DNA of 64,000 nt, taken from NCBI RefSeq assembly GCF_018141445.1, contig NZ_CP058649.1, positions 1,073,001-1,137,000 of the forward strand, read 5' to 3'. The translations under genes were made by a program, and so were the position numbers. The stretch's first letter is position 1; each line of letters opens with the position of its first letter. The stretch is from Vallitalea pronyensis (GTDB lineage Bacteria; Bacillota; Clostridia; Lachnospirales; Vallitaleaceae). Shown one piece after another: positions 45,838 through 54,912 of the stretch. The notes beneath the pieces are model-generated. The model was not told the DNA's origin. It did no database searches and saw nothing but the letters and a program-made list of their open reading frames with translations.

Positions 45838-47655
45838 ATGAAAGCCATTATGTTAATGTACGATTCACTCAACCGCCATTACTTGCCTTGTTATGGTGGG
45901 AGTGATGTTAAAGTACCCAACTTTGAGCGCTTAGCAAAAAAGACGGTCACTTTTGACAACTGTTATGCAGGCTCTTTACCCTGTATGCCTGCACGTCGAG
46001 AACTGCATACAGGCAGATACAACTTTCTTCATCGAAGTTGGGGACCTGTAGAACCCTACGATGACTCCATGCCAGAGATCCTAAAGAAAAATGGGATATA
46101 CACCCATATGGTATCCGATCACCAACATTATTGGGAAGATGGGGGTTGTACCTATCACACACGATATAGTTCATGGGAAATAGCAAGAGGTCAAGAAGGT
46201 GACCAATGGAAAGGTCAAGTACGTGAACCAGAGGTACCTGATACACTATTTTCAGAAAAAACCAAGTTCATGACATCCTTAATGAAAAAAATGGGTGTAA
46301 CCAATATTCATAGGCATGATGATATTAACCGTCAGTATTTGGATACGGAAGATAAGATGCCTCAAGCAGTTACTTTTAAGAATGGCCTTGCGTTTATGGA
46401 AACCAATCGTGATGATGATAACTGGTTTTTACAAATAGAAACGTTTGATCCCCATGAGCCTTTTTTTGCTCCTGAACGTTTTAAAGACCTGTATCCAGAT
46501 GTGGATTATGATGGGCCTTTAACGGATTGGCCACCTTATGCACCTGTGGATCAAGGACCTCATGAAATTAACCATGTAAGAAATCAATACAAAGCCCTGT
46601 TGTCCATGTGTGATGATTACTTGGGACTTGTGTTAGATATGATGGATAAATACGATATGTGGAAGGATACCATGCTTATCGTGAATACGGACCATGGCTT
46701 TCTGTTAGGTGAACACGATTGGTGGGGTAAAGGTGTTATGCCTATCTATAACGAGATTGCCCATACCCCTTTCTTTGTATGGGACCCAAGATTACAGGTG
46801 AAGAACGAGCACCGTTCATCTCTTGTACAGACAATTGATATCGCTCCTACATTATTAGATTTCTTTGATGTAAAAATACCCGATTCCATGATGGGTAAAC
46901 CCTTAAAAGGAGTTATTGCTGATGATTCGCCAGTACGTCAATATGGTTTGTTCGGATTTCACGGCAGCCATATTAACATCACCGATGGCAAGTATCTCTA
47001 TATGCGTGGTCCTGCTGATAGAAGCAATGCACCTCTTTACGACTATACCCTTATGCCCACCCATATGCGTAGCATGTTTCATGTTAATGAACTACAAAAT
47101 ATTGAATTGGAAGAGCCTTTTGACTTCACCAAAGGCTGCCGAACAATGAAAATAGAAGTAAAAAAAGGTGGCTTTGTCAATCCTGCCCAGTATGGTTCTA
47201 AACTATTTGATCTGAGCAAAGACCCTAATCAAACAATAGAGTTGGATAATGATGCCTTAGAGGTTACATGCGTTCAAGCCATGAAAAAAATAATGCAAGC
47301 CAATGATGCACCGCCAGAACAATATGTAAGGATGGGTATACCAGAAGACAGGGATTATACGCTGGATTATCATAGACAGCTTAAAAAAGAAATACAAGAA
47401 TCAGAAGCCATACCAGGCATGGAGCACTATACGTTTGAACTGGGCGCTTATAATCAATTATACACTTTATTGAATACATCGCCTGAAAATAGGAGAGAAA
47501 AAATACTGGAAGATTTCAAAAGGAGTTTGGATAGGATAAGTAATAAAAACATAACCCAAGAGGATATTATGGTTTTTGCAAATAAGCTGCCCATTTCATC
47601 TGAAGAAAAAGCAATGACAGGGTATTTTTTAGGTATTGCAGGAAGACATAAGTAG
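45838..47655 (+). CDS. Cys-type sulfatase of the second locus
   Basis: 605 aa cytoplasmic S1 family sulfatase. Maturation motif C49-M-P-A-R53 (CxPxR); metal ligands include MYDSLNRHYLP at the N-terminus and NTDHGFLLGEHDWWGKG. Domain layout is standard, with no HEAT tail, unlike the sulfatase at 17543. It begins 15 nt after the GH3 gene (TTGGAGTTG site) and ends the operon without an obvious terminator. It needs a formylglycine-generating partner from elsewhere. Confidence 0.93.
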   Translation: MKAIMLMYDSLNRHYLPCYGGSDVKVPNFERLAKKTVTFDNCYAGSLPCMPARRELHTGRYNFLHRSWGPVEPYDDSMPEILKKNGIYTHMVSDHQHYWEDGGCTYHTRYSSWEIARGQEGDQWKGQVREPEVPDTLFSEKTKFMTSLMKKMGVTNIHRHDDINRQYLDTEDKMPQAVTFKNGLAFMETNRDDDNWFLQIETFDPHEPFFAPERFKDLYPDVDYDGPLTDWPPYAPVDQGPHEINHVRNQYKALLSMCDDYLGLVLDMMDKYDMWKDTMLIVNTDHGFLLGEHDWWGKGVMPIYNEIAHTPFFVWDPRLQVKNEHRSSLVQTIDIAPTLLDFFDVKIPDSMMGKPLKGVIADDSPVRQYGLFGFHGSHINITDGKYLYMRGPADRSNAPLYDYTLMPTHMRSMFHVNELQNIELEEPFDFTKGCRTMKIEVKKGGFVNPAQYGSKLFDLSKDPNQTIELDNDALEVTCVQAMKKIMQANDAPPEQYVRMGIPEDRDYTLDYHRQLKKEIQESEAIPGMEHYTFELGAYNQLYTLLNTSPENRREKILEDFKRSLDRISNKNITQEDIMVFANKLPISSEEKAMTGYFLGIAGRHK

Positions 47656-47829
47656 TATAGGCCACATCTTGACAGCAAAAATGAAAGTTTATGAGAAGAA
47701 AAAGTGTTACTTTAAGAGATAATGTCCTTAAGTTAAGGGATGAATCAAGTAACCTTTTTCTTTTCTTACCTTCAAAACTTCTATGGCAACAAGTCTGTAA
47801 CGCTAAAATTCTGAATGGTTTAAATATAT

Positions 47830-48949
47830 GTGATAATAATGATACGAGAAAAAAAATCCCTATTTCTTATACAATCAGATCCTGATATTAGCAAATGGAA
47901 ACTAGACCATGCAGACTATCAGGCAACTCTTGAGAATATTATAATCAGCGACCAATGGGACATGGCACATCTTTCTGACCTTGAGGCTATAGCAGATCTA
48001 TATCACTTGAATCTCATTGATTTATCACAGCAAACGGTGGACTAGTTAAAAGAAAGATGTATAGATAACCTACAATTAGTCCTGATGGATAAGCAATCCA
48101 TTTATCAATTATTAAGAGCATATAAGCTTCTTGGCGGTGAGTTATGTAAGCATGCTATTTTACATACAGCTGATAAGATTAAATCAAGTGAGTTACTAAA
48201 TGGAGGTATAAGTAATACGCCATATATTGGAACACCTAAGGAAACATTGATGGTATTGTTAATCAAATCTAGTAGGGGAGCTCTTCATGTTGATGATGAA
48301 TTACAGGAGTCGCTAGGTCAATACGTTACATGCTATTGTTAATGGGACAGATGCAAAATGGGATAATGGTGATATCTACTCTTTAGTAGCAAGTCTTAAA
48401 ATATTAATGCAATATAACATAATGGAAGAGGAAGAAGATGCCTTGGTATTAATGGTGAAGCCTTTTTTAGGTCAGGATTTATCAGCAGATAACTGGAGAC
48501 AGTGGATTTATGCAGTAAAGACCTTAGAATTATTAAAGTTTAAATTTTATGAAGAAGACTTGCCCTCAAACTACATACAGTTAGTTAAAAATATTAACAA
48601 AAATAGATATATGAAAATATCTAGTAGCCATAATGCAATACTAAATGCTATAATTATAGGTGGTTTATTAACAATTTCATCTTGTAATAATGAGATAGAT
48701 CATTTCAAGAAAATATTGTTGGACATGAACAGTGTTTCTCATGATGATGATTTCTTCTTGAAAAAGAGATCTTATGCAACGTTAGCTTTGCATAAGATGG
48801 GTATGGATGAGTTGGAGATTAATCAAACGCTTAAGATGGCAAGCGGTTTACAACTAAGTGGTGGTTATAAAGCCTATTACAAAGCGAAGATAGTGACCTG
48901 CAATCAACTTTTCAAGTATGTATGTTTACAACTGATCAACAAGTATTAA
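47830..48949 (+). pseudogene. Broken gene for an unknown helical protein
   Basis: One coding frame is visible from GTG 47830 but is interrupted by an in-frame TAG at 48043-48045 and then shifts by +1 near 48325-48342; the new frame continues to a stop at 48947-48949. Translation continues sensibly across both lesions, so about 370 codons once formed one protein. It is helix-rich (WIYAVKTLELLKFKFYEED, SSHNAILNAIIIGGLLTISS). No family recognised. No ribosome site is evident. An ABC ATPase relic follows directly, so this was probably part of an export or immunity cassette now decayed. Confidence 0.65.
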
Positions 48950-49087
48950 ATTGAACCTAAGATTTTCTATACCATTATGGGACCTTCAGGGTCAGGAAAA
49001 ACAACACTATTACAGATACTAGGTTTGTTAGATGAGGCAACAACAGGTTGTTTATCCATTGATGGTATTTCTGTTAGTCATATATAA
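48950..49087 (+). pseudogene. Relic of a MacB-type ABC transporter ATPase
   Basis: 45 codons encode the Walker A region and what follows: IMGPSGSGKTTLLQILGLLD, then TTGCLSIDGISV, ending at TAA 49085. The start, LSGGQ signature and Walker B are absent, so it is a truncated fragment equivalent to roughly residues 28-70 of a MacB/LolD ATPase. It is more like standard MacB than like the intact fusions at 52620 and 56050. Confidence 0.85.
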
Positions 49088-49281
49088 AAATCAATATATA
49101 TTTTTTGAAAATATATATTAATAAAAAATATAGTATTATATAACTTAATATTTACTAATTTTATAATTGTTGAATAAAAATATATTGACTAAAGAGAAAT
49201 AATATATTATACTAAAATTACATTAATTTAATACATAATAGCAGTTTATTATATATATATATATTAAATAGTTGTAAATGC

Positions 49282-49311
49282 TTGACAAATTGTTTTGTAT
49301 TTTGAGAATAT
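49282..49311 (+). promoter_or_regulatory. Putative promoter of the AT-rich orphan gene
   Basis: TTGACA (49282-49287), 18-nt spacer, GAATAT (49306-49311). The 299 bases from 49088 to 49386 hold little else than very AT-rich DNA, including a TA dinucleotide run near 49250. Confidence 0.45.
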
Positions 49312-49386
49312 AACCTTATAAAAAAGCCATGGTTAATAATATATTCTTTTTTGGGTTGTAAATAAATTTTAGGAGAGTTAGCAAAT

Positions 49387-50655
49387 ATGAAAAAAAGTTT
49401 TAAGTTAAAAAATTTTTTAAGATGTAGCGTTATTATTATACTTTTAATTGCTGTTAATATTTCCTCTTTAATTAGCAGTGCAAATGATGAAAAAATTCTA
49501 GAAGCTAATATTCCAAGACAGAAAGTTATAAATCAATTAAAAAGCAATAATCAAAAGCTTAATGTAGAAGTAATAGGGGATGTTAATACTAGTGAAATTG
49601 AGGAGTTTATTAATAAAAAACAGCTAAATGGTATTGCTAGAGTAGCTTCTATAAGTGATGTAGATTCAATTTGGGTATCAGAAGAGAATACCAAGGACCT
49701 CCTAAATGACACAATAAAAATGAAGGATATATTATCAGAAGGTATATCTATATATTTTATCAATCTACAAGACATGAATATACTACGACACACTTTTTGT
49801 AGTAATAGAATTAAAGAAGAATCATTAGATATCTTACCTGATTTTCAATTTATTACACAAGGTAGTAAAGGTAATTATTTTATCGGATATGGACACTTTC
49901 ACGACTTACTAGAAAGTGAAAAACAAGAATCATTATTAGCTTCAGCATGGAACAGAAAAAATGATATTAGATATTCTGGAGCCATGAAGCAAGATAAAGT
50001 ACAAAGTACTCTTAATAAAAAATTAGCCTCTTTATTTGCATCTGAAGCATATGCTGGTAGTAATGACTATACAATAAATTCAAAATGGACTACATATTCA
50101 AGTGGCTGGGAAACTTTTGAACACTATTCTACATATGGTGATGTAAATGAATGGAGAGCATTTTATAGCTACGATGATGGGGCAGATAATTATTATGCTA
50201 TAGCAGACAGTATGTATATGTCACCTAGTACTTCAAGTACAAGTGCTTGTGTAAAACTAGATGTAGAGGTAGATTGTGATTCTTATCAATCAGGCAATGA
50301 AATATTTAAATACTCACCTCAAATTGCGCCAACATCGGATACGTATACATTTTCAATTGGTGCAGGAACAAACGGTGAAGCTACAATAGGTGCTTCTTGG
50401 AGTATTATTAGAAAAGATTTAACAACAAGTTTTTCAGGAACTTCACAATCAGATGAAATCTATAAAGCTAGTTTTTCATATGATGTTTTATCTGAGTACG
50501 CTCAAACTGAAAATAGACAAGATTTTAGTGTTATTTTACAAGGTGAAAGTAGTACTATTTGTGAATTCTCAAGAGAATATAGAGGTTATTTCCGAGGTAA
50601 CTATGCTTGGGATACATCAGACTGTGGTTCATCGTATCATATAACTCTAGAATAA
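49387..50655 (+). CDS. Exported orphan protein of unknown family (422 aa)
   Basis: 422 aa with a basic N-terminus and hydrophobic segment about 13-31 ending near SSAND, so secreted or anchored. The N-terminal third is helical and charged. The C-terminal half from about residue 220 is Ser/Thr/Tyr-rich and beta-like (YTINSKWTTYSSGWETFEHY, FSIGAGTNGEATIGASW), which could be an adhesive or toxin-like domain. No family recognised. TAGGAGAG precedes the ATG. Codon use is far more AT-biased than in the neighbours, and it follows decayed genes, so acquisition by transfer is likely. Confidence 0.7.
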   Translation: MKKSFKLKNFLRCSVIIILLIAVNISSLISSANDEKILEANIPRQKVINQLKSNNQKLNVEVIGDVNTSEIEEFINKKQLNGIARVASISDVDSIWVSEENTKDLLNDTIKMKDILSEGISIYFINLQDMNILRHTFCSNRIKEESLDILPDFQFITQGSKGNYFIGYGHFHDLLESEKQESLLASAWNRKNDIRYSGAMKQDKVQSTLNKKLASLFASEAYAGSNDYTINSKWTTYSSGWETFEHYSTYGDVNEWRAFYSYDDGADNYYAIADSMYMSPSTSSTSACVKLDVEVDCDSYQSGNEIFKYSPQIAPTSDTYTFSIGAGTNGEATIGASWSIIRKDLTTSFSGTSQSDEIYKASFSYDVLSEYAQTENRQDFSVILQGESSTICEFSREYRGYFRGNYAWDTSDCGSSYHITLE

Positions 50656-50664
50656 TAAGGTTAG

Positions 50665-50701
50665 AAAGATAGTGACTATTAATTTAATCGCTATCTTTTT
50701 A
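50665..50701 (+). terminator. Terminator between the two orphan genes
   Basis: AAGATAG-TGA pairs with TCG-CTATCTT and is followed by TTTTT. Confidence 0.8.
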
Positions 50702-50745
50702 TGAATAATAGCAAATATAAATTTATATATAGAGGTAGTTGAATT

Positions 50746-51420
50746 ATGAGAAATAAAAAAACGATAGTTAGTTTATTCATAATATTAATAATGACCATAA
50801 CTATTTATTGCATTAAGAATTATAATGAGAAAAAATATTACGTTCATTTAGATAAAAGTCAAATCAAAGGAGTATTTAGCGATATTGGAGAAAAAATATA
50901 TGATATAGCTGATATAGATAATAATGTGAGCTTACAAAGCAAGAATTTAAAATTTACTTTTGATAACGATTTTTATTTATTAGATTTTAAATGTATAATT
51001 CATAAAGAAGAAGAATCTTTTAAGTTGTATGTAGAAAATAATAAATTATATTTTCCTAGTACACTGTATGAAAAGTCCTTAACTCAATTAGATTTAGGGG
51101 AATTACTGAGAATTTTTGATGAACTTGATTATAATTATTTATTAGATTATTTAGATGAAGGAGATCACTATACCTTTGCTTTATATCCTGAGGATTCGAT
51201 TAATAGTGGTGGATATATATATAATGTAAATAAATATGTAAATACAAAAGTGTTTGTTTATAATGATAACACAACAAGTTTAATTAATGATAAGAGATAT
51301 TCTAGTCAAAAAAATACTTTACTTTTTACTTTGTTATCAATGAAAGAAAGTTATAAAAAAGAAGATAATCAAGGGTATTATCCACTAGATAAAGTTTATA
51401 TTATTATTCCATATGAATAA
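50746..51420 (+). CDS. Membrane-anchored unknown protein (224 aa)
   Basis: 224 aa. An N-terminal hydrophobic helix (TIVSLFIILIMTITIYCIKN) anchors a charged, Tyr/Asp-rich extracytoplasmic domain. The Cys in YCIK is not a proper lipobox. No family recognised. Composition is as AT-rich as in the preceding orphan, suggesting they arrived together. AGAGGTAG precedes the ATG. Confidence 0.65.
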   Translation: MRNKKTIVSLFIILIMTITIYCIKNYNEKKYYVHLDKSQIKGVFSDIGEKIYDIADIDNNVSLQSKNLKFTFDNDFYLLDFKCIIHKEEESFKLYVENNKLYFPSTLYEKSLTQLDLGELLRIFDELDYNYLLDYLDEGDHYTFALYPEDSINSGGYIYNVNKYVNTKVFVYNDNTTSLINDKRYSSQKNTLLFTLLSMKESYKKEDNQGYYPLDKVYIIIPYE

Positions 51421-51448
51421 ACCGTATGAATAAACTATATAATGAGGA

Positions 51449-51501
51449 AAGCTCTCCCTAGCTATGGATACCGATAACTATATCCATCTATAGGAGAGCT
51501 T
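51449..51501. terminator. Inverted repeat between convergent genes
   Basis: AAGCTCTCC (51449-51457) and GGAGAGCTT (51493-51501) plus inner TATGGATA/TATCCAT pairing make a long hairpin between genes converging from both sides. The T-tract is weak, so bidirectional termination is only probable. Confidence 0.5.
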
Positions 51502-51518
51502 AATATGTTGTGCTACCC

Positions 51519-51938
51519 TTATGGATTATAACGATCCTGTAATTTCTGAAGCTCTTGTTCCAATTCGTTATCAATCTGCTGATCAATTTCTTTCTTATAA
51601 TCCTTGATTAATTTATTCTTATCCTTTTCTAATTGCTTGATGGTTTTATCTATTTGATCATTGACCACTTGTTTCGCTTCATCAGCTTTTGTCTCTTTAT
51701 AGCTCTCTAATTCAGCCTGCATGGTTGATTCGTATTCTTTTAAGTAGTTTTCCAGATTCTTAATGGCTTCACTTGTATTTTTTGATAAACCTGAATCTTG
51801 TTTCAGAACACGCTCTTTAACAGCAATAATACGATTAATAATCCCACTATATAAATCAATATCAGCCGCATAAGCTACAATATTAACAAACGTAAACGTA
51901 ACGAGGGCAATAATGCATGCCTTTTTCCATTTTTTCAT
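51519..51938 (-). CDS. Exported coiled-coil protein of unknown function
   Basis: 139 aa. ATG 51938 behind GGAAGGGAG gives MKKWKKACIIALVTFTFVNI and an AYA-A cleavage-like site near residue 25. From about 50 on, the protein is almost pure charged heptad helix (KETKADEAKQVVNDQIDKTI, QLEKDKNKLIKDYKKEIDQQ). The 7 upstream codons from 51959 are not needed. Such proteins may be structural or membrane-spacing factors; no family is assigned. Confidence 0.75.
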   Translation of the reverse strand: MKKWKKACIIALVTFTFVNIVAYAADIDLYSGIINRIIAVKERVLKQDSGLSKNTSEAIKNLENYLKEYESTMQAELESYKETKADEAKQVVNDQIDKTIKQLEKDKNKLIKDYKKEIDQQIDNELEQELQKLQDRYNP

Positions 51939-52162
51939 GTATATATGTCTCCCTTCCAAGTTATATACCCATTATATATAATTTACATTTTGTATACTAC
52001 AAGCAGATTATGGCAACTAAAATATGACAAGCTTATGCTGCAACGAGGTTATTTATATGTATAAAATATGGTGATCGAATTCATCAAAATGAACACATAG
52101 GACCTTCACTTTCTTATCACCGTAAGCATATAATATTACAAAAAGAGAAGGATTTTTAATAT

Positions 52163-52396
52163 ATGTATGAAGAAGTAGAAGCTATGCGATATTATCGCCC
52201 AAGAAGACGGCCTTATTATGGTCGACGTTTTTATCCTTATCCTTATTATAGGCCTTATTATTACCCAAGACGTTACTATTATAATCCTTATTACTATTAT
52301 GGCAGACCTTATCCTTATAGGAGAAGAGGTCGCTTATATGGTATGGAAGCTGGCGGCTGGGACCCAGAAGTAAGCCAATGGGATGCTCCTTATTAA
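52163..52396 (+). CDS. Tyr/Arg/Pro-rich low-complexity miniprotein
   Basis: 77 aa, of which 23 are Tyr and 15 Arg, arranged as repeating Y-Y-x-P-R-type units between residues 9 and 57 and ending in an acidic Trp-containing tail (GGWDPEVSQWDAPY). No signal peptide. Composition recalls spore coat or crust proteins and could favour tyrosine cross-linking or phase separation, but identity is unproven. The ribosome site (AAGGA) is a little far from the first ATG; ATG 52184 is an alternative. It has its own terminator. Confidence 0.65.
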   Translation: MYEEVEAMRYYRPRRRPYYGRRFYPYPYYRPYYYPRRYYYNPYYYYGRPYPYRRRGRLYGMEAGGWDPEVSQWDAPY

Positions 52397-52420
52397 GGAA
52401 GATTAGCATAAAATGATGAG

Positions 52421-52472
52421 AAGGAACTATCTGTATAGGTCAGACACTGTTTGATAAGATAGTTCCTTTTTT
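52421..52472 (+). terminator. Terminator after the Tyr-rich gene
   Basis: AAGGAACTATCT (52421-52432) pairs with AGATAGTTCCTT (52457-52468), followed by a run of six T. Confidence 0.93.
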
Positions 52473-52545
52473 AATGCCAAATTATTAGATAATTATGACA
52501 TATGATGACAAATAATCCTTCTCTTTCGTTAAGACCATTTTTCCC

Positions 52546-52574
52546 TTGACATATAGGGACTACACATGTAGACT
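52546..52574 (+). promoter_or_regulatory. Promoter of the duplicated ABC module
   Basis: TTGACA (52546-52551), 17-nt spacer, TAGACT (52569-52574), 45 bases ahead of the first ABC gene. A consensus -35 suggests constitutive or strong expression. Confidence 0.7.
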
Positions 52575-52619
52575 ATTAATAAGATAAAGCGATAGATAGT
52601 GAGGGAAAGGATTGTTGAC

Positions 52620-54896
52620 ATGCTTAAATTAGAGAATATGACTAAAAAATATCATCTAAAAAATAAAACAGTTCATGCCGTGAACGATGTTAACCTGGAA
52701 TTTCATAAAGGTGAGTTCGTTTCTATTCTTGGATTAAGTGGATCGGGTAAGACGACTTTGGTCAGTCAAATCGGTGGACTGGATAAGGCAACGGAAGGAC
52801 GGTTAATTGTAGATGGTGTCGATACAACAAACTTTAAGCAGCAAGATTGGAATAATTATAGAAAGAACAATATTGGTTTTGTATTTCAAGACTTTAATCT
52901 GATATCACATCTAACAGCTAAAGAAAATATTGAGATAGCGCTGTCCCTAAGTGGTTTATCCCCAAAGGAGAAAAGTGACCGAGCAGATGAACTCTTAGCA
53001 TTAATGGGGATAGCTGATCAAGAAGATCAATTACCCAAACAGCTCAGCGGTGGTCAAAAGCAGAGAGTGGCTATAGCCAGAGCCTTATCCAATAAACCCG
53101 ATATTATCTTAGCTGATGAGCCTACAGGGGCATTAGATCCAGACACGTCTGTGCAAATAATGGAAATCCTTCAATCCCTTGCAGAACAAGGGCATCTTGT
53201 CATTATGGTAACCCATAATAAATATTTAGCCAGAGATTATTCTACCCGTATAGTGGAATTAAAAGCGGGGGAAGTTATCAGTAATGAAGAAATAAAACCA
53301 TGCAAAAAATACAAAAATGAAGCCTTATCAACAGATAAGAGTTCATTACAATTCATGACAGCATTAAAAATAGCTTTTAATAACCTAAAAATAAGGAAGA
53401 AAAGTACCATTTTTTTATTCGTCAGTTTAATTCCAAGTATGATATTGATCATTGCCATTATGAATTTGATATTTAATATTGATGGCTATAAAAAAGATGT
53501 AGAGCCACTCCTTGATCATGTGTTAAGTAAGGACAACATGTTATACTTATCACCTTATGATAATGAGAAGTTGGAAGGCAAACAAAGTGCGGTGTATCGT
53601 GATATCACCCGCAAGAAAATTCATAGTGAGAAGATAGAACCCTTTATTAAGGAAACGGTACAACCTTATTCCCATGAGGATATTCATCACATAGAAAACA
53701 TAAAAGGTGTCGAAAAGGTTTTGAAGAACATGACCTTTCATGTCACCATTGATGACAATGATTTTATTTTAGTTGCTCTACCACCAAAAGCATATAGCGC
53801 CTACCAGCCGTATTTGCATAGGAAGGATTATCCTGATGATAACGATGAGGGGGTTATTTTTTCATCAGATGCAGCCAAAGTATTGTTGGGAAAATATGCG
53901 ACTAACACAAGCAGTTTAGCGGGTCAAGACATCGCTATGAACATCGATCATTATAAAAGTGTACCCCTTGGTATGTCCATTTTAAACACAGATAGGTATA
54001 AGGTAGATACCAAGATAACGGATGTTTTTGAAAGGGATTCAAAGACAGTCCTTATGAGGAATTATTACGCAGGTTATATTTTTACAAGTCAGGGTTACGC
54101 AGAAAAACTAAAGGAGCGCTTTACATTAGATGACTTTTCATTGTTTGAGTGTGAGGTACCCCTATCAGTAGATGAGACGGACGATGAACTATTAATTGAT
54201 GGTCAGTATCTTGTTAGGGGACACAGGTCCATTGCAGACCCCTTGAAACCTCTTCGAGCGAAAACATCCCTACAAGAAAAATATGATTTGTTTGACTTTA
54301 AAGAGTATGGTCTTCATATGAAGGGTAACAACTATTCGGTGAAACATACCATTATTACCAATGACCAATGGGATAAGAATAGCTTAAAAGAGCTTGAAGC
54401 ATATGGTGTGGTGAGCCATTATCATTTCGACCAGTACTCTGTGGCATCTTCCAGAAAAACCAATAATTATATCAAGTATTCCTTATTTGGTGCCACGATA
54501 GCAGCAGTGATAGTTATCCTTATTCCTGCATTACTGGTTTGTGTCATATTATATATCAGTATTTTACTTAGAATAAAAGAAATAGGTATATTAAAATCCA
54601 TAGGAGCAAGAAACCGAGACATTCTTCATATTTTTACCATGGAATCCGGATTACTTGCTTGTTCAAGTGGGCTTGTATCTTTTTTACTGGCCATACCTGT
54701 TATTCAGTATATTCGACATGTATTAGAAGAAAAATACCGTTTAGAGTACTTTTTAGGGTCTAACCCAATGAATGTTAATGTCATGGGTATTGTGGCAGCT
54801 TTTCTGATTTCAGTGGGATTAATTACATTGATAGGTTTGCTTCCAGGTAAAAAAGCAAGTCAATTACAACCCAATGCATTACTAAAACATGATTAG
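52620..54896 (+). CDS. MacB-like ABC ATPase-permease fusion, copy 1
   Basis: 758 aa. ATPase at 1-225 with Walker A GLSGSGKTT (38-46), LSGGQ (142-146) and Walker B IILADEP. TM1 about 265-290, a 330-residue extracytoplasmic domain, then three C-terminal helices of the FtsX/MacB type (LLVCVILYISILLRIKEIGI, GILKSIGARNRDI). Fusing both parts in one chain gives a homodimeric mechanotransmission-type transporter. ATG 52620 is preceded by AGGGAAAGG. It is followed after 16 nt by its partner lipoprotein and is about two-thirds identical by eye to copy 2 at 56050, more so in the ATPase. Confidence 0.93.
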   Translation: MLKLENMTKKYHLKNKTVHAVNDVNLEFHKGEFVSILGLSGSGKTTLVSQIGGLDKATEGRLIVDGVDTTNFKQQDWNNYRKNNIGFVFQDFNLISHLTAKENIEIALSLSGLSPKEKSDRADELLALMGIADQEDQLPKQLSGGQKQRVAIARALSNKPDIILADEPTGALDPDTSVQIMEILQSLAEQGHLVIMVTHNKYLARDYSTRIVELKAGEVISNEEIKPCKKYKNEALSTDKSSLQFMTALKIAFNNLKIRKKSTIFLFVSLIPSMILIIAIMNLIFNIDGYKKDVEPLLDHVLSKDNMLYLSPYDNEKLEGKQSAVYRDITRKKIHSEKIEPFIKETVQPYSHEDIHHIENIKGVEKVLKNMTFHVTIDDNDFILVALPPKAYSAYQPYLHRKDYPDDNDEGVIFSSDAAKVLLGKYATNTSSLAGQDIAMNIDHYKSVPLGMSILNTDRYKVDTKITDVFERDSKTVLMRNYYAGYIFTSQGYAEKLKERFTLDDFSLFECEVPLSVDETDDELLIDGQYLVRGHRSIADPLKPLRAKTSLQEKYDLFDFKEYGLHMKGNNYSVKHTIITNDQWDKNSLKELEAYGVVSHYHFDQYSVASSRKTNNYIKYSLFGATIAAVIVILIPALLVCVILYISILLRIKEIGILKSIGARNRDILHIFTMESGLLACSSGLVSFLLAIPVIQYIRHVLEEKYRLEYFLGSNPMNVNVMGIVAAFLISVGLITLIGLLPGKKASQLQPNALLKHD

Positions 54897-54912
54897 TGAG
54901 GGAGGAATATAG

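Noticed and set aside
47691..47885. A 64-codon frame after the second sulfatase
   Set aside because: No ribosome site, overlaps the better-supported broken gene, and the translation has no family features.
49240..49270. TA dinucleotide run as a possible origin or repeat array
   Set aside because: Simple low-complexity AT-rich DNA without DnaA boxes or iterons.
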